This document shows positions 53,996 through 63,738 of a DNA stretch of 64,000 nucleotides, piece after piece. This DNA is from Dyadobacter psychrophilus. GTDB lineage: Bacteria; Bacteroidota; Bacteroidia; Cytophagales; Spirosomataceae. Below the pieces are notes generated by a model that saw only the letters and a list, made by a program, of their open reading frames with translations, made no database searches and was not told the DNA's origin. The stretch spans positions 1-64,000 of the forward strand of contig NZ_FUZA01000005.1 in assembly GCF_900167945.1 (NCBI RefSeq), written 5' to 3'. Each line of letters opens with the position of its first letter. Within the stretch, counting starts at the first letter, position 1. A program made the translations under genes and the position numbers.

Positions 53996-55153
53996 ATGAA
54001 AGCACTGGTTTTTCATGGAAGGAAAGAAGTGAGCGTCGATCAAGTTGACGACCCGCGTATTGAGAATCCGCGGGACACGATTTTGAAGGTAACTTCAACC
54101 GCTATTTGCGGATCGGATTTACATATTTATAATGGGTTGATACCACAACCGCGCGACATGGTATTGGGGCACGAATTCATGGGAATTGTAGAAGAGGTGG
54201 GTGCAGGGGTGAGTAATCTTAAAAAAGGAGATAGGGTAGTGGTCCCGTTCCCCATCGCCTGCGGTCATTGCCATTTTTGCAGTATGGATTTACCTACACA
54301 TTGTGAAAATTCAAACCCGGAAAATTACGGACCAGAAGGTGGGTTACTGAAAGGCAAAGGAGGGGCGCTGTTTGGTTACACAGATCTTTACGGAGGTTAC
54401 AGCGGTGGGCAGGCCGAATATGTGCGAATCCCTTATTCCGATTTTGGCCCGCGCGTGGTGCCGGAGAACCTGAGTGACGAACAGGTTTTGTTTTTGACTG
54501 ATATTTTTCCAACGGGTTGGGCAGCAATTGACTGGGCCAATCTCAAAGGTGGTGAAGTTGTGGTTGTATTTGGCTGCGGTCCGGTTGGGATTATGGCTAT
54601 GAAGGCGGCTTGGATCCGGGGTGCCAGCCGGGTGATCGGTGTGGATATTCTTCCTTACAGACTGGATATGGCCAGGAAAGCCGCCAACGTTGAAACAATT
54701 AATGCATCCGAAACCGATGCTGTGGATCAGATCCGCCAGATGACAGGAGGTTACGGAGCGGATGTATGTGTGGATGCCGTGGGTATGGAGGCAGACCGAA
54801 GCCTTGTTGAAAAAGCAATGGGCGTTGTTCGGGCACAGGCAGGAACGATGAAAACGCTGGGATACTGCCTTGATGCCGTGCGCCGGGGAGGCGTGGTAAC
54901 CGTTGTGGGCGTTTACGGAACGCCGTTTGATAATTTCCCCTTGCACCAATGGTTTGACAAAGGCATTCAGATGAAAGGCGGCCAGGCGACGGTCCACAAG
55001 TACATTGACCACCTGATTTCACTGGTACAGGAGGGAAAAGTGGTCCTGCAAGACATCATTACGCATAAGGTGCCGCTTGCCGAAGCCAGCAGGATGTATG
55101 AGATTTTCAATAACAAAGAAGAAGACTGCGTGAAGGTAGTTTTAAAGCCATAA
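53996..55153 (+). CDS. Zinc-dependent alcohol dehydrogenase
   Basis: About 385 residues from the ATG at 53996; the frame opens at 53948 with an unlike leader. Catalytic zinc: Cys in AICGSDLHIY and GHEFMG. Structural zinc: CGHCHFCSMDLPTHC. Cofactor motif FGCGPVGIMAMKAA. It is the glutathione-independent formaldehyde dehydrogenase-like branch of the MDR family by length. The substrate is unresolved. It ends at a hairpin terminator. Confidence 0.9.
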   Translation: MKALVFHGRKEVSVDQVDDPRIENPRDTILKVTSTAICGSDLHIYNGLIPQPRDMVLGHEFMGIVEEVGAGVSNLKKGDRVVVPFPIACGHCHFCSMDLPTHCENSNPENYGPEGGLLKGKGGALFGYTDLYGGYSGGQAEYVRIPYSDFGPRVVPENLSDEQVLFLTDIFPTGWAAIDWANLKGGEVVVVFGCGPVGIMAMKAAWIRGASRVIGVDILPYRLDMARKAANVETINASETDAVDQIRQMTGGYGADVCVDAVGMEADRSLVEKAMGVVRAQAGTMKTLGYCLDAVRRGGVVTVVGVYGTPFDNFPLHQWFDKGIQMKGGQATVHKYIDHLISLVQEGKVVLQDIITHKVPLAEASRMYEIFNNKEEDCVKVVLKP

Positions 55154-55160
55154 GCATAGG

Positions 55161-55195
55161 AATCCTGCCTGACCATTTCATCGGCAGGATTTTTA
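55161..55195 (+). terminator. Terminator of the alcohol dehydrogenase gene
   Basis: A 9-bp stem AATCCTGCC / GGCAGGATT (55161-55169, 55183-55191) with a 13-base loop, followed by TTTA. Confidence 0.75.
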
Positions 55196-55217
55196 TTTGA
55201 ATAATTAATCTATAAAC

Positions 55218-55247
55218 TTGGTAGAATAAATAGTTTATCTAATTTTG
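55218..55247 (+). promoter_or_regulatory. Consensus promoter of the susC-susD-sulfatase unit
   Basis: TTG (55218-55220), 19 bases, then TAATTTTG (55240-55247) match the Bacteroidota sigma-ABfr type -33/-7 promoter exactly. Transcription should start near 55252, leaving a leader of about 60 bases before susC. Confidence 0.7.
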
Positions 55248-55313
55248 CGATTCAAATCTATAAAGCCTATCAATCAAATATTTTATTAATAACATTAATC
55301 CCGTCACCTTACA

Positions 55314-58300
55314 ATGCCTCAACCTTTCCATTCCCCTCATTTAAGGACATTAACCTTTGGCTTGCTGCTGCTGGCTTTCCCAGGCCTCGCGCAAACTTTA
55401 ATCAAAGGAAAAGTAACCTCAACCAACGATCAGTCCGCGCTGCCCGGCATTAATGTGCTGATAAAAGGTTCAACGACCGGAACCACAACCAACACCGAAG
55501 GATTTTACGAGCTGCAAGCCGGCGACGATGCCATACTGGTGATTTCCGGGATTGGTTACCTCACGCAGGAAATACCGGTTAAACGCCGTTCTCAAGTGAA
55601 TGTGCAGCTGAGCGACGATACGCGACAGCTTAACGAACTTGTAGTAGTCGGTTACGGCACACAAAAGAAGCGGGATTTGACAGGCTCAGTGAGTTCGCTG
55701 GACGCCAAAGACTTTAACAAAGGCGTTCAAACATCTGTGGATCAGCTCATCGCGGGAAGGTCGCCGGGAGTGCAGGTCACACAGTCGAGCTCGGAACCGG
55801 GCGGCGGCGTTACAATTCGTATCCGTGGGGCAAACTCGATAAATGCTAACAACGAGCCACTATATGTGATTGACGGTTTGCCAATTAACAACACTTCCGT
55901 TGTGCCCGGCTCAACGGTGGTAACCGAGCAGGCGCCACGTAACCCCCTGAATGCATTGAACCCGAATGATATTGAATCGGTAGAAATCCTGAAAGATGCT
56001 TCCGCAACGGCCATCTACGGTTCCCGCGGCGCGAACGGGGTGATCCTGATCACAACAAAAAAGGGTGTAAAAGGCAAGCTGAATGTCAATTATGCAGTTT
56101 CAGGGGGGATTTCGGAAGTTACCAAACAAGTCCCGGTGCTGAATGCGAAACAGTATACCAGCCTGCTCAATGACCTGCGAGCCGACCAGAAACAGGCACC
56201 CGAGTTCTCTGCGGAGCAAATTGAGCAGATAGGGGATGGTACTTACTGGCAGGATGAAATTTTCCGGAAAGGCTCAGTTCAAAATCATCAGCTGAGCTTT
56301 TCGGGCGGGCAGGACAAATTCAATTACTATGCGTCGCTGAATTACCTGGACCAGAAAGGAGTGGTGATCAGCTCAGGTATTAAAAAATACACGGGGCGCG
56401 TAAACCTCAATTACACCGATGATAAATTCAAATTCGGATTGAATCTCAATTCCAGTAATGTTAAAGACGATTTCGTGCCCAATGGTGTGAGCGTAAATGA
56501 AGGCGCAGGTGTGATCAACACCGCCATCTTCCAGGATCCGACGCTGACCATCAAAAATCCGAACGGGACCTGGACGCAAACACAGATCGTAAACCTGGAA
56601 AATCCGGTTGGACTGGCTAATGAAGTAAGCGACTTTGCAACCACTAACCGGACGTTCGCCAGCGTTTTTGCGGAGTACTTTTTCCTCCCTGAACTTTCTG
56701 CAAAGGTGAATTTTGGAACCGACCGGCAAGATTCCCGCCGCGATATTTTCACTTCCAGGCTTACGAAAAGGGCGGAAGGAACAAAAGGCGTTGCAAATGT
56801 ACTGACCAGCAATTCGTACAATAACCTGATCGAGGTCACGGCCCGTTACAATAAAGCTTTTAATAAAAATCACCAGCTGGAAATCCTGGGCGGATATACT
56901 TTTCAGGAATTCGAAACGAGCACATTGACGGCGGGTGCACAGAATTTCCCGCTGGATGCATTGGGAACCGATAATCTCGCGGCGGGTGCGCAAAGCACTT
57001 TTTCGCTGGGAACCGGCCGGACCAAAAACCAGCTGCTGTCTTACCTGGGGCGTGTTAACTATAATTTGTATGATAAATATTTGCTGACCGCGTCCATTCG
57101 TGCAGACGGTTCGTCAAGATTCGGAGATAACAATAAATATGGCGTCTTTCCATCCGTAGCATTGGGCTGGCGGATTAAGGACGAGCTTTTTCTGAAAAAT
57201 GTGAATGCGATCACTGACCTGAAATTCCGCGCCAGCTATGGTGTGACCGGTAACCAGGATATCGGAAGCTACAAATCACTGGTATTGCTCGGACCGCAGG
57301 GCCAGGCGATTTTTGACGGCACGCCTTATGTAGGAATCTCCACAACGCAGTTGCCAAACCCGGACCTGAAATGGGAAACAACCACACAGCTGGACTTAGG
57401 AATTGACTTCGGTGTATTTGATAACAGGCTGACGGGTAGCATTGATTATTTTCAAAAAGAAACAAAAGACTTGCTGCTGCAACTTCCCGTGCCGCGTACG
57501 ACCGGTTTTACGACAACATTCAAAAATATAGGCGGGTTGAAAAACTCCGGGTTTGAGTTGGGTTTAAATTCAATCAACATTACGGCCCCGTTCACATGGA
57601 GAACTTCCGCAAATTTCTCTACGATCAAAAATGAGGTGACGGATCTGGGCGCGCTGCCGTTTATTCTGGGTGGTTCGGCGGGTTTTACCAATGATTTTAC
57701 GATCATCCGCAAAGGCGACCCGTTGAATGCTTACTATGGTTACATTGTTGACGGCGTTTTTCAAACGGGCGATAACATTGCCAGTTCCGCGCAGCCATTG
57801 TCGCGACCAGGAGAATACAAATACCGCGATGTGAACGGTGACGGTACGATCAATTCGCAGGATCGCACGATTCTGGGCTCTCCTTTTCCCAAATTTACTT
57901 ACGGCCTGAACAACGATTTTACATACGGCCCCTTTAATCTTTCTTTCTTTTTCCAGGGCGTACAGGGAAGCCAGATCTTCAACCTGAACCGCACCGAATC
58001 TGAAAATCCGATCTCGTTCCGCCGGAACCGATTGGTGGAAACCTACACCGACCGCTGGACGCCGGCTAATCCGACGAATGCAAATTCATCAGCAATTCCT
58101 GTGGCCGTGGCTTACACAAGCAATGTCAACAGCAGGGCGGTGGAAGATGCGTCTTACCTGCGTTTGAAAACATTGCAACTGACTTACAACTTCCCGACGG
58201 CGAAGTGGAAATTTGTGCGTAATGTGCAGATTTATGTGACCGGACAAAACTTGTTCACCATTACCAAATACACCGGCTACGATCCCGAAGTAAGTGCATT

Positions 58301-58382
58301 CGGAACGTCCAATGTGCGTGCGGATTACAATGCGTTCCCGCTATCGCGCACCTACACAGCAGGTCTGAGTATCAATTTATAA
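55314..58382 (+). CDS. SusC/RagA-type TonB-dependent outer membrane transporter
   Basis: A 1022-residue protein: signal peptide (1-24), carboxypeptidase-like regulatory fold (IKGKVTSTNDQSALPGINVL), the SusC signature VVVGYGTQKKRDLTGSVSSL near residues 108-127, the TonB plug (ESVEILKDASATAIYGSRGA, NGVILITTKKG), then the beta-barrel to the C-terminus. It imports glycans or peptides with its SusD partner. It is 22 bases before susD and has no sensor-type N-terminal extension. Its cargo may be a sulfated glycan, given the downstream sulfatase. Confidence 0.95.
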   Translation: MPQPFHSPHLRTLTFGLLLLAFPGLAQTLIKGKVTSTNDQSALPGINVLIKGSTTGTTTNTEGFYELQAGDDAILVISGIGYLTQEIPVKRRSQVNVQLSDDTRQLNELVVVGYGTQKKRDLTGSVSSLDAKDFNKGVQTSVDQLIAGRSPGVQVTQSSSEPGGGVTIRIRGANSINANNEPLYVIDGLPINNTSVVPGSTVVTEQAPRNPLNALNPNDIESVEILKDASATAIYGSRGANGVILITTKKGVKGKLNVNYAVSGGISEVTKQVPVLNAKQYTSLLNDLRADQKQAPEFSAEQIEQIGDGTYWQDEIFRKGSVQNHQLSFSGGQDKFNYYASLNYLDQKGVVISSGIKKYTGRVNLNYTDDKFKFGLNLNSSNVKDDFVPNGVSVNEGAGVINTAIFQDPTLTIKNPNGTWTQTQIVNLENPVGLANEVSDFATTNRTFASVFAEYFFLPELSAKVNFGTDRQDSRRDIFTSRLTKRAEGTKGVANVLTSNSYNNLIEVTARYNKAFNKNHQLEILGGYTFQEFETSTLTAGAQNFPLDALGTDNLAAGAQSTFSLGTGRTKNQLLSYLGRVNYNLYDKYLLTASIRADGSSRFGDNNKYGVFPSVALGWRIKDELFLKNVNAITDLKFRASYGVTGNQDIGSYKSLVLLGPQGQAIFDGTPYVGISTTQLPNPDLKWETTTQLDLGIDFGVFDNRLTGSIDYFQKETKDLLLQLPVPRTTGFTTTFKNIGGLKNSGFELGLNSINITAPFTWRTSANFSTIKNEVTDLGALPFILGGSAGFTNDFTIIRKGDPLNAYYGYIVDGVFQTGDNIASSAQPLSRPGEYKYRDVNGDGTINSQDRTILGSPFPKFTYGLNNDFTYGPFNLSFFFQGVQGSQIFNLNRTESENPISFRRNRLVETYTDRWTPANPTNANSSAIPVAVAYTSNVNSRAVEDASYLRLKTLQLTYNFPTAKWKFVRNVQIYVTGQNLFTITKYTGYDPEVSAFGTSNVRADYNAFPLSRTYTAGLSINL

Positions 58383-58404
58383 CATTGCAGAAGATCCTAA
58401 TAAA

Positions 58405-59835
58405 ATGAAAAAGCTGATATATATCTTTTTGTTGCTGACCGTTTTGGGTTGCGATAAACCCCTGGAAGAAGAAGTATTTTCGTCCTTTGGCCCCAATAAT
58501 TTTTTTAATACTGCCGACGACGCGGAGGCACTTCTGAATGCTGCCTATTCCCTTGAACAAAAGCAGGGCACGGATGGCTTTCGCAATATTTTTGTAATGG
58601 CCGAGGTGACCACGGACTTAATTATCATTCGGGAAGGCGGACTTCGCGGACTGGCGCAACCGCTCGAAGATTTCACCTGGAATGCGTCTCACGAATTCTT
58701 TGATGCGGCCTGGACGCGCTATTACAGCGGCATTTACCGCGCTAACCTGGTCATTGATAATGTGCCGAACATCGATTTTGACGCAGAAAGAAAAAAGCAG
58801 ATCGTGGCCGAAGCCAGGTTCCTGCGGGCGAGCGGATACATTTATCTGTACGACCTTTTTGGCCCCACACCGATCATTACGAGCAGCATCAGCACCAGCG
58901 AGGACCGGCCAGCCAGGGCTTCCAAGGATGAGTTTGTGAAGTTTGTAACGGATGAATTGACAGCCGTAAGCGAAATCCTGCCCGTGAAAGCAACACAGTA
59001 CGGAAGAGCCACAAAGGGTGCCGCGCTGGCGTTTTTGACGAAGTTTTATTTAAATAATAAAAATTGGGCTAAAACCGACGAGACTGCCCAAAAGGTAATC
59101 GACCTGAACAGTTACAGTCTTTTCAATTCGACAAATCGCGCGGATCTTTTCAAGCTGGCCAATGAGGTGAACAGCGAGTTCATTTACGTTCGTCCGCACG
59201 TTGCGCAGCCTGGATTGGGCACCAACTATCTGCCTCACGCAGCGCCGCCCAATTATAAGTACAAAGGCACAGCCAAAGCAAATTATGCTACCCAGCTCAA
59301 AACATTGTCTGGTTTTTATGATTCATTTGACCCTAAGGATCAACGGCGTCAGGTTTTTCTAACTGAATATGACGATCTGAATGGAAAGCACATTATATTG
59401 GGCCAGGACGACAAGCGGAGCTTCAAATTTGAAGAAGATCTGAATGCGACAGGTGCGGATTTAGGGAACGATTTTCCTGTGGTCCGTTATGCCGACATTC
59501 TTTTGAGCAAAGCCGAAGCATTAAACGAATTGACAGGCCCTACGCCCGAAGCGCTTGCACTTTTAAATCAGGTTCACGTAAAAGCAGGCCTTACTGCCTT
59601 AACATTAGCCAGCGTATCGACCAAAGATGCTTTCCGTGCGCAGATATTGAAGGAAAGAGGGTGGGAGTTTTTCTCGGAGGAACTTCGCCGCCAGGACCTG
59701 ATCCGCCATGGTAAATTCATTGAGCTGGCCAAAGGAAGGGGCAAAGTCGCATTTGATTACCAGGTGCTATTCCCATTGCCGCAAAGCGAAATTGATCGTA
59801 ACCCCAGCCTGAAACAGAATGAAGGGTACAAATAA
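58405..59835 (+). CDS. RagB/SusD-family nutrient-binding lipoprotein
   Basis: A 476-residue lipoprotein with lipobox LTVLGC (Cys12-13 region), FNTADDAEALLNAAYSLEQK and the SusD TPR-like helices (AEARFLRASGYIYLYDLFGP, NDFPVVRYADILLSKAEALN). It captures the substrate for SusC at the surface. Its C-terminal end with LFPLPQSEIDRNPSLKQN is the family hallmark. Confidence 0.95.
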   Translation: MKKLIYIFLLLTVLGCDKPLEEEVFSSFGPNNFFNTADDAEALLNAAYSLEQKQGTDGFRNIFVMAEVTTDLIIIREGGLRGLAQPLEDFTWNASHEFFDAAWTRYYSGIYRANLVIDNVPNIDFDAERKKQIVAEARFLRASGYIYLYDLFGPTPIITSSISTSEDRPARASKDEFVKFVTDELTAVSEILPVKATQYGRATKGAALAFLTKFYLNNKNWAKTDETAQKVIDLNSYSLFNSTNRADLFKLANEVNSEFIYVRPHVAQPGLGTNYLPHAAPPNYKYKGTAKANYATQLKTLSGFYDSFDPKDQRRQVFLTEYDDLNGKHIILGQDDKRSFKFEEDLNATGADLGNDFPVVRYADILLSKAEALNELTGPTPEALALLNQVHVKAGLTALTLASVSTKDAFRAQILKERGWEFFSEELRRQDLIRHGKFIELAKGRGKVAFDYQVLFPLPQSEIDRNPSLKQNEGYK

Positions 59836-59872
59836 GCTCTGGACTTTACACTGGTTTTTATAAAATATAAAT

Positions 59873-61282
59873 ATGAAAAAAAGCCTCTTTTCTGTTTTTG
59901 CGACAGCATTGTTTCTACTTTCTCTGACCGGTTTTTCCCAGAAAGTCAAGCAGCCAAACTTTATTATTATCCTGGCAGATGACCTCGGTTATGGCGATTT
60001 GAGTTCTTACGGTCATCCCACGATCCGCACGCCGAATCTGGACAAAATGGCGCTGGAAGGAACGCGTTTTACGCAATTTTACGTCGCAGCCAATGTGTGT
60101 TCGCCTAGTCGCGCCGCATTGCTAACTGGCCGGTTACCAATCCGAAACGGCGTTTTTGGGACAAACAGTGCCAACAAAGTTTTTTTTATCAATTCCACCA
60201 GCGGGCTTCCCAAACGCGAGACGACTTTGCCCAAAGCACTAAAATCGAAGGGTTACCAAACTGCCATTGTTGGGAAATGGCATCTGGGCTCACTTCCTGA
60301 GTTTTTGCCGCTTAACTATGGTTTCGATTCCTATTTCGGCATTCCTTACTCCAATGACATGGGCAAGGAATCATTCCGCACCAGTAAGGACGGGAAACCC
60401 ATTTTATCCACTGAAAATCCGCCCTTACCATTGTATCGTGATTCCAAATTGCTTGAAACCGAGCCGAACCAGGATCTGTTGACAAAAAGATTTACGACTG
60501 AGGTTACGGATCTGATCACCAAAAACAAAAACAAACCATTCTTTATTTACTACGCGAGCCCTTTCCCCCATGTGCCATTGCATGCGTCACCTGATTTTGC
60601 TGGAAAAAGCAAGCGCGGCTTGTATGGTGATGTGGTGGAGGAGCTGGACTGGAGTGTGGGGCAGATTTTGAATAAATTGAGAGAGCTTAAACTCGATAGC
60701 AACACATTTGTGGTGTTCCTGAGCGACAATGGCCCATGGCTAATGAAGTCGCTGATCGATGAAAATGGCGGTTCGTCTGGCTTGCTTTACGAAGCAAAAG
60801 CGTCCACTTACGAAGGCGGCATGCGCGTTCCCGCGATTGCATGGATGCCTGGAACTGTAAAGCCTCAGATTTCATCTGCCATTGCAACTTCCATGGACCT
60901 GTATCCGACAATTTTAAAATGGGCTGGGGCAGAGGCACCTGCAAACATACCCCTCGACGGGAATAATATCGCAGACATTCTCACCGGCAAATCGGACAAG
61001 GTGACCGACATTGTGTATTACTATGATGCCAACAATTTATATGCGATCAGAAAGGGAGCATACAAAGCGCATTTCAAAACAAATCCTTCATATTCGCAAA
61101 AGCCTGCTGCTGAGCACAATCCGCCATTATTATATAATCTGGAACACGATCCTTCCGAGAAATTTGAGATTGGAAACAAAAACCCGCAAGTAATCGAAGA
61201 GTTGACAGCGGCTTATAAAAAGCATCTGGAAGGCGTGGTTCCCGTCGATGCCGAGCTGGATAAACGTGAAGTGCGAAAGTAG
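59873..61282 (+). CDS. Secreted sulfatase of the SusC/D locus
   Basis: A 469-residue protein with a signal peptide (1-23). LADDLGYGDLSSYG carries the metal-binding Asp residues. The formylglycine site is Cys76 in CSPSR, followed by AALLTGR. It resembles N-acetylgalactosamine-6-sulfatase-like (GALNS) enzymes. It lies 37 bases after susD and is probably co-transcribed, so the transported glycan is expected to be sulfated. It is shorter than the 601-residue sulfatase and lacks its C-terminal extension. Confidence 0.93.
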   Translation: MKKSLFSVFATALFLLSLTGFSQKVKQPNFIIILADDLGYGDLSSYGHPTIRTPNLDKMALEGTRFTQFYVAANVCSPSRAALLTGRLPIRNGVFGTNSANKVFFINSTSGLPKRETTLPKALKSKGYQTAIVGKWHLGSLPEFLPLNYGFDSYFGIPYSNDMGKESFRTSKDGKPILSTENPPLPLYRDSKLLETEPNQDLLTKRFTTEVTDLITKNKNKPFFIYYASPFPHVPLHASPDFAGKSKRGLYGDVVEELDWSVGQILNKLRELKLDSNTFVVFLSDNGPWLMKSLIDENGGSSGLLYEAKASTYEGGMRVPAIAWMPGTVKPQISSAIATSMDLYPTILKWAGAEAPANIPLDGNNIADILTGKSDKVTDIVYYYDANNLYAIRKGAYKAHFKTNPSYSQKPAAEHNPPLLYNLEHDPSEKFEIGNKNPQVIEELTAAYKKHLEGVVPVDAELDKREVRK

Positions 61283-61375
61283 GGAAGGAATCAGCCATCT
61301 GACTTTTGCGAGGAAAGAATTTCAGGCACAGGTGCCGGGCACTGGAAAGCACCCGTAGGTGAGGAAAACACAACC

Positions 61376-63511
61376 TTACTTTGCTTCACCGCTTCCGAGT
61401 AATCCGTGATAATAGGCCATGTAGTACGGCAGGAGGAAAAATGTTCCTTCGTGTTCGTCGTGGCCGTCGCCTTCGGATGCCAGGAGGGCGAAGCCGTCAC
61501 GGTCTTGCCGTACGTGGCCGCGCTCGTCGATGGGCAGGGCGTAGCCGTCTGTGCGCCACCCGATATTTTTTTCCTGCATGGGAGAGGAATCAAAAACGAT
61601 GTCGAGGCGATGGGTGTTGTCCATGGTGTAGCCAATCAGGTCCAGCGGGATCTTTTGCAGGTTTTCAAGGATGAAGTCGGTGCGGTAACTTCCTTTTTGG
61701 TGCGCTTTTACGACTTTTGATGCATATAATCTGTTTTCTGGAAAAAGCCCTTTGTTTTCAAACATTTTCTGGTCAGCCTGTTGGGTAAAGCGATTTGCAA
61801 GAGCTGCGTAAATTGCATCCCAGAATGCATTTTTTTGCTTGCTAATGTGCTGCCAAGCCACTTCCAATCCCTGCCGGTACATGAGCAAGAGTGAAGGATC
61901 CGTTTCGTAATTAATTAATCCGTAAAGACTCATCAAGCAAATGTTGTTGTCCCAGGGAACGACGTTTTCCGGCGGGAAAAACTCCTTTGGATGCATGGCA
62001 TTGATATGATAATTATACTTGTCGCGCAGGATTTTGGCCTCCGCATCATATTTTTTATCTCCCGTAACGTGCCTGGCAACATTCAGGAACGAGAGCATCA
62101 CCGCTGAATTCAGGCCTCGCTGATCATAGCCATACACAGAATTGAAATATTCGGGAGAAAAATCACCCCAGCGCGTCACTTTGCCATCGTGATCTACAAG
62201 TTTGTACCCATGGCGTATCAAATGATCGGTCATGTCGCCGACCACATCCCGTACTGCCTGCTTTTCTTCTTCGGTCTTGGCAACCAGATCATAATAAATG
62301 CCATAGAAGAAAAAGTGTCCGGCCAGCTCATCCGAGCTGGTATCACATTTCCAGTAATATTTGCCGTCTTTGCTTTTGGGAAAACGCGGGTAAATGTCCT
62401 TCCACATCGGATCGTGCTGCTGGTTACGGAGATTATCCTCGCGACTGTGTGTTTCGTTTACTTTTTCGGGCCAGTCCACCGGGATAATAACCCTTGCGGG
62501 AAAGCCCTTTTCATGCGTGATGTCCACGAGCCATTTACAGGCTTTGAAACTTCTGTCCGCCAGTGCTTTTGCCTCAGGATCACCCGTAGCGGCATATCGG
62601 AATGCTTGTGCGGCTCCGTACATGGAGGTGTACATGCCATCATTATCCGAAATGGCAACCTCGGAACTGGCTACATTAAACTGCTCTTTCAAATGACTTT
62701 GCGCCACAAAACCCATGCGGTTATGGCGTTCTTCCACCTGTCTGGTAAAGATCCGGGCTTTTTCTTCAAGTGATATGGACTGCCGTACAATCTGGCTGAT
62801 ACCCTTATCCGTCCCAATCCACACGGTGCCGTTGTTAGCCTGAATGGCGATGGCATTCACGTGGTCGTCTGGAAGCCAGCGGCGGCTGAAACGATATTTA
62901 AACTGATCATTATCAACTTGAATAGCTCCTTTTTTTGTGCCAAACCAAACGATTCCGTCAGGTCCTGCCGCAGCGCACGTGAACTGGTTATAGGGCAAAC
63001 CTTCCTTTCCCGTAAATAATTTCCATTTATTTCCATCCAGATAACCAACACCTTCCTCAGACCCAAACCAAAGGCGACCTTTGGAATCGGTTACCAGCGC
63101 TGCAACATTCCGGAGCGACCAGCTATAATGTTCGTTTTCCGGGAAGATCCTTTCGGGGTTTTTGCCTTTTTGAAAAAAATATAAACCTTCGGCACAACCA
63201 ATTGCCTGACCATTCTTGTAAGGTATGGCAGCCAATATTTTTGTTCCGGGGATGACTGGTAACGAAGCTTTGGGAGCCGGTTTTTCATTGGAGACTGTAA
63301 TCCATTTGCCGTTACTGAACTGTGCGGATTTACCTGCAATCGACGCAACCGGCTGATTATTTTTGAATGCGATCTGAATCACTTTCCCATTCGGCAAACC
63401 CGTTCCAGAGCCGTGTATTGTAACTACTTCCTGAACAAACTTCTGGTCTGGCACGGATTGTGCTAGGAGGTGAAACGGAAAAAAAAGGACCCAGTAAAAG
63501 AGCGATTTCAT
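61376..63511 (-). CDS. Secreted propeller plus alpha-toroid protein (uncharacterised, glycan-related)
   Basis: A 711-residue protein with a signal peptide (1-18). Residues about 30-270 hold two-component-regulator-type propeller blades (DSKGRLWFGSEEGVGYLDG, AAGPDGIVWFGTKKGAIQV, NGTVWIGTDKGISQI). Residues 280-700 have the repeated helical hairpins of an (alpha/alpha)6 toroid (SDNDGMYTSMYGAAQAFRYA, DELAGHFFFYGIYYDLVAK), as in many lyases and hydrolases. No sensor kinase or DNA-binding domain follows the propeller. It is convergent with the sulfatase gene. The enzyme activity is not known; the context suggests polysaccharide degradation. Confidence 0.75.
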   Translation of the reverse strand: MKSLFYWVLFFPFHLLAQSVPDQKFVQEVVTIHGSGTGLPNGKVIQIAFKNNQPVASIAGKSAQFSNGKWITVSNEKPAPKASLPVIPGTKILAAIPYKNGQAIGCAEGLYFFQKGKNPERIFPENEHYSWSLRNVAALVTDSKGRLWFGSEEGVGYLDGNKWKLFTGKEGLPYNQFTCAAAGPDGIVWFGTKKGAIQVDNDQFKYRFSRRWLPDDHVNAIAIQANNGTVWIGTDKGISQIVRQSISLEEKARIFTRQVEERHNRMGFVAQSHLKEQFNVASSEVAISDNDGMYTSMYGAAQAFRYAATGDPEAKALADRSFKACKWLVDITHEKGFPARVIIPVDWPEKVNETHSREDNLRNQQHDPMWKDIYPRFPKSKDGKYYWKCDTSSDELAGHFFFYGIYYDLVAKTEEEKQAVRDVVGDMTDHLIRHGYKLVDHDGKVTRWGDFSPEYFNSVYGYDQRGLNSAVMLSFLNVARHVTGDKKYDAEAKILRDKYNYHINAMHPKEFFPPENVVPWDNNICLMSLYGLINYETDPSLLLMYRQGLEVAWQHISKQKNAFWDAIYAALANRFTQQADQKMFENKGLFPENRLYASKVVKAHQKGSYRTDFILENLQKIPLDLIGYTMDNTHRLDIVFDSSPMQEKNIGWRTDGYALPIDERGHVRQDRDGFALLASEGDGHDEHEGTFFLLPYYMAYYHGLLGSGEAK

Positions 63512-63738
63512 GAATATAAATAGGAGAGTTTAGGAAAAGGAACACACTTTATACTTGTAGCTATCACAAAGAGGCTACTCGTTATGCACCTGGTATGTTC
63601 TTTGATTACATTGTATTTGCCGCGAAGGATCGAATTTGATACGCAAAAAGTAACATTAAAACATGTGGAGTTCACAGACGCGTAACATTAAGATCGTACT
63701 TTTAAGAAGTCGGATTTTGGGCGAACATTATATTGCGT

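Noticed and set aside
54344..55012. 222-codon minus-strand frame inside the alcohol dehydrogenase gene
   Set aside because: Antisense of a conserved gene; His- and Cys-rich composition reflects the opposite strand only.
56373..56993. 206-codon minus-strand frame inside susC
   Set aside because: It is the exact antisense of a strongly conserved barrel region and has no recognisable domain.
62189..62773. 194-codon plus-strand frame opposite the propeller-toroid gene
   Set aside because: Antisense of the toroid domain; no independent start signal or family.
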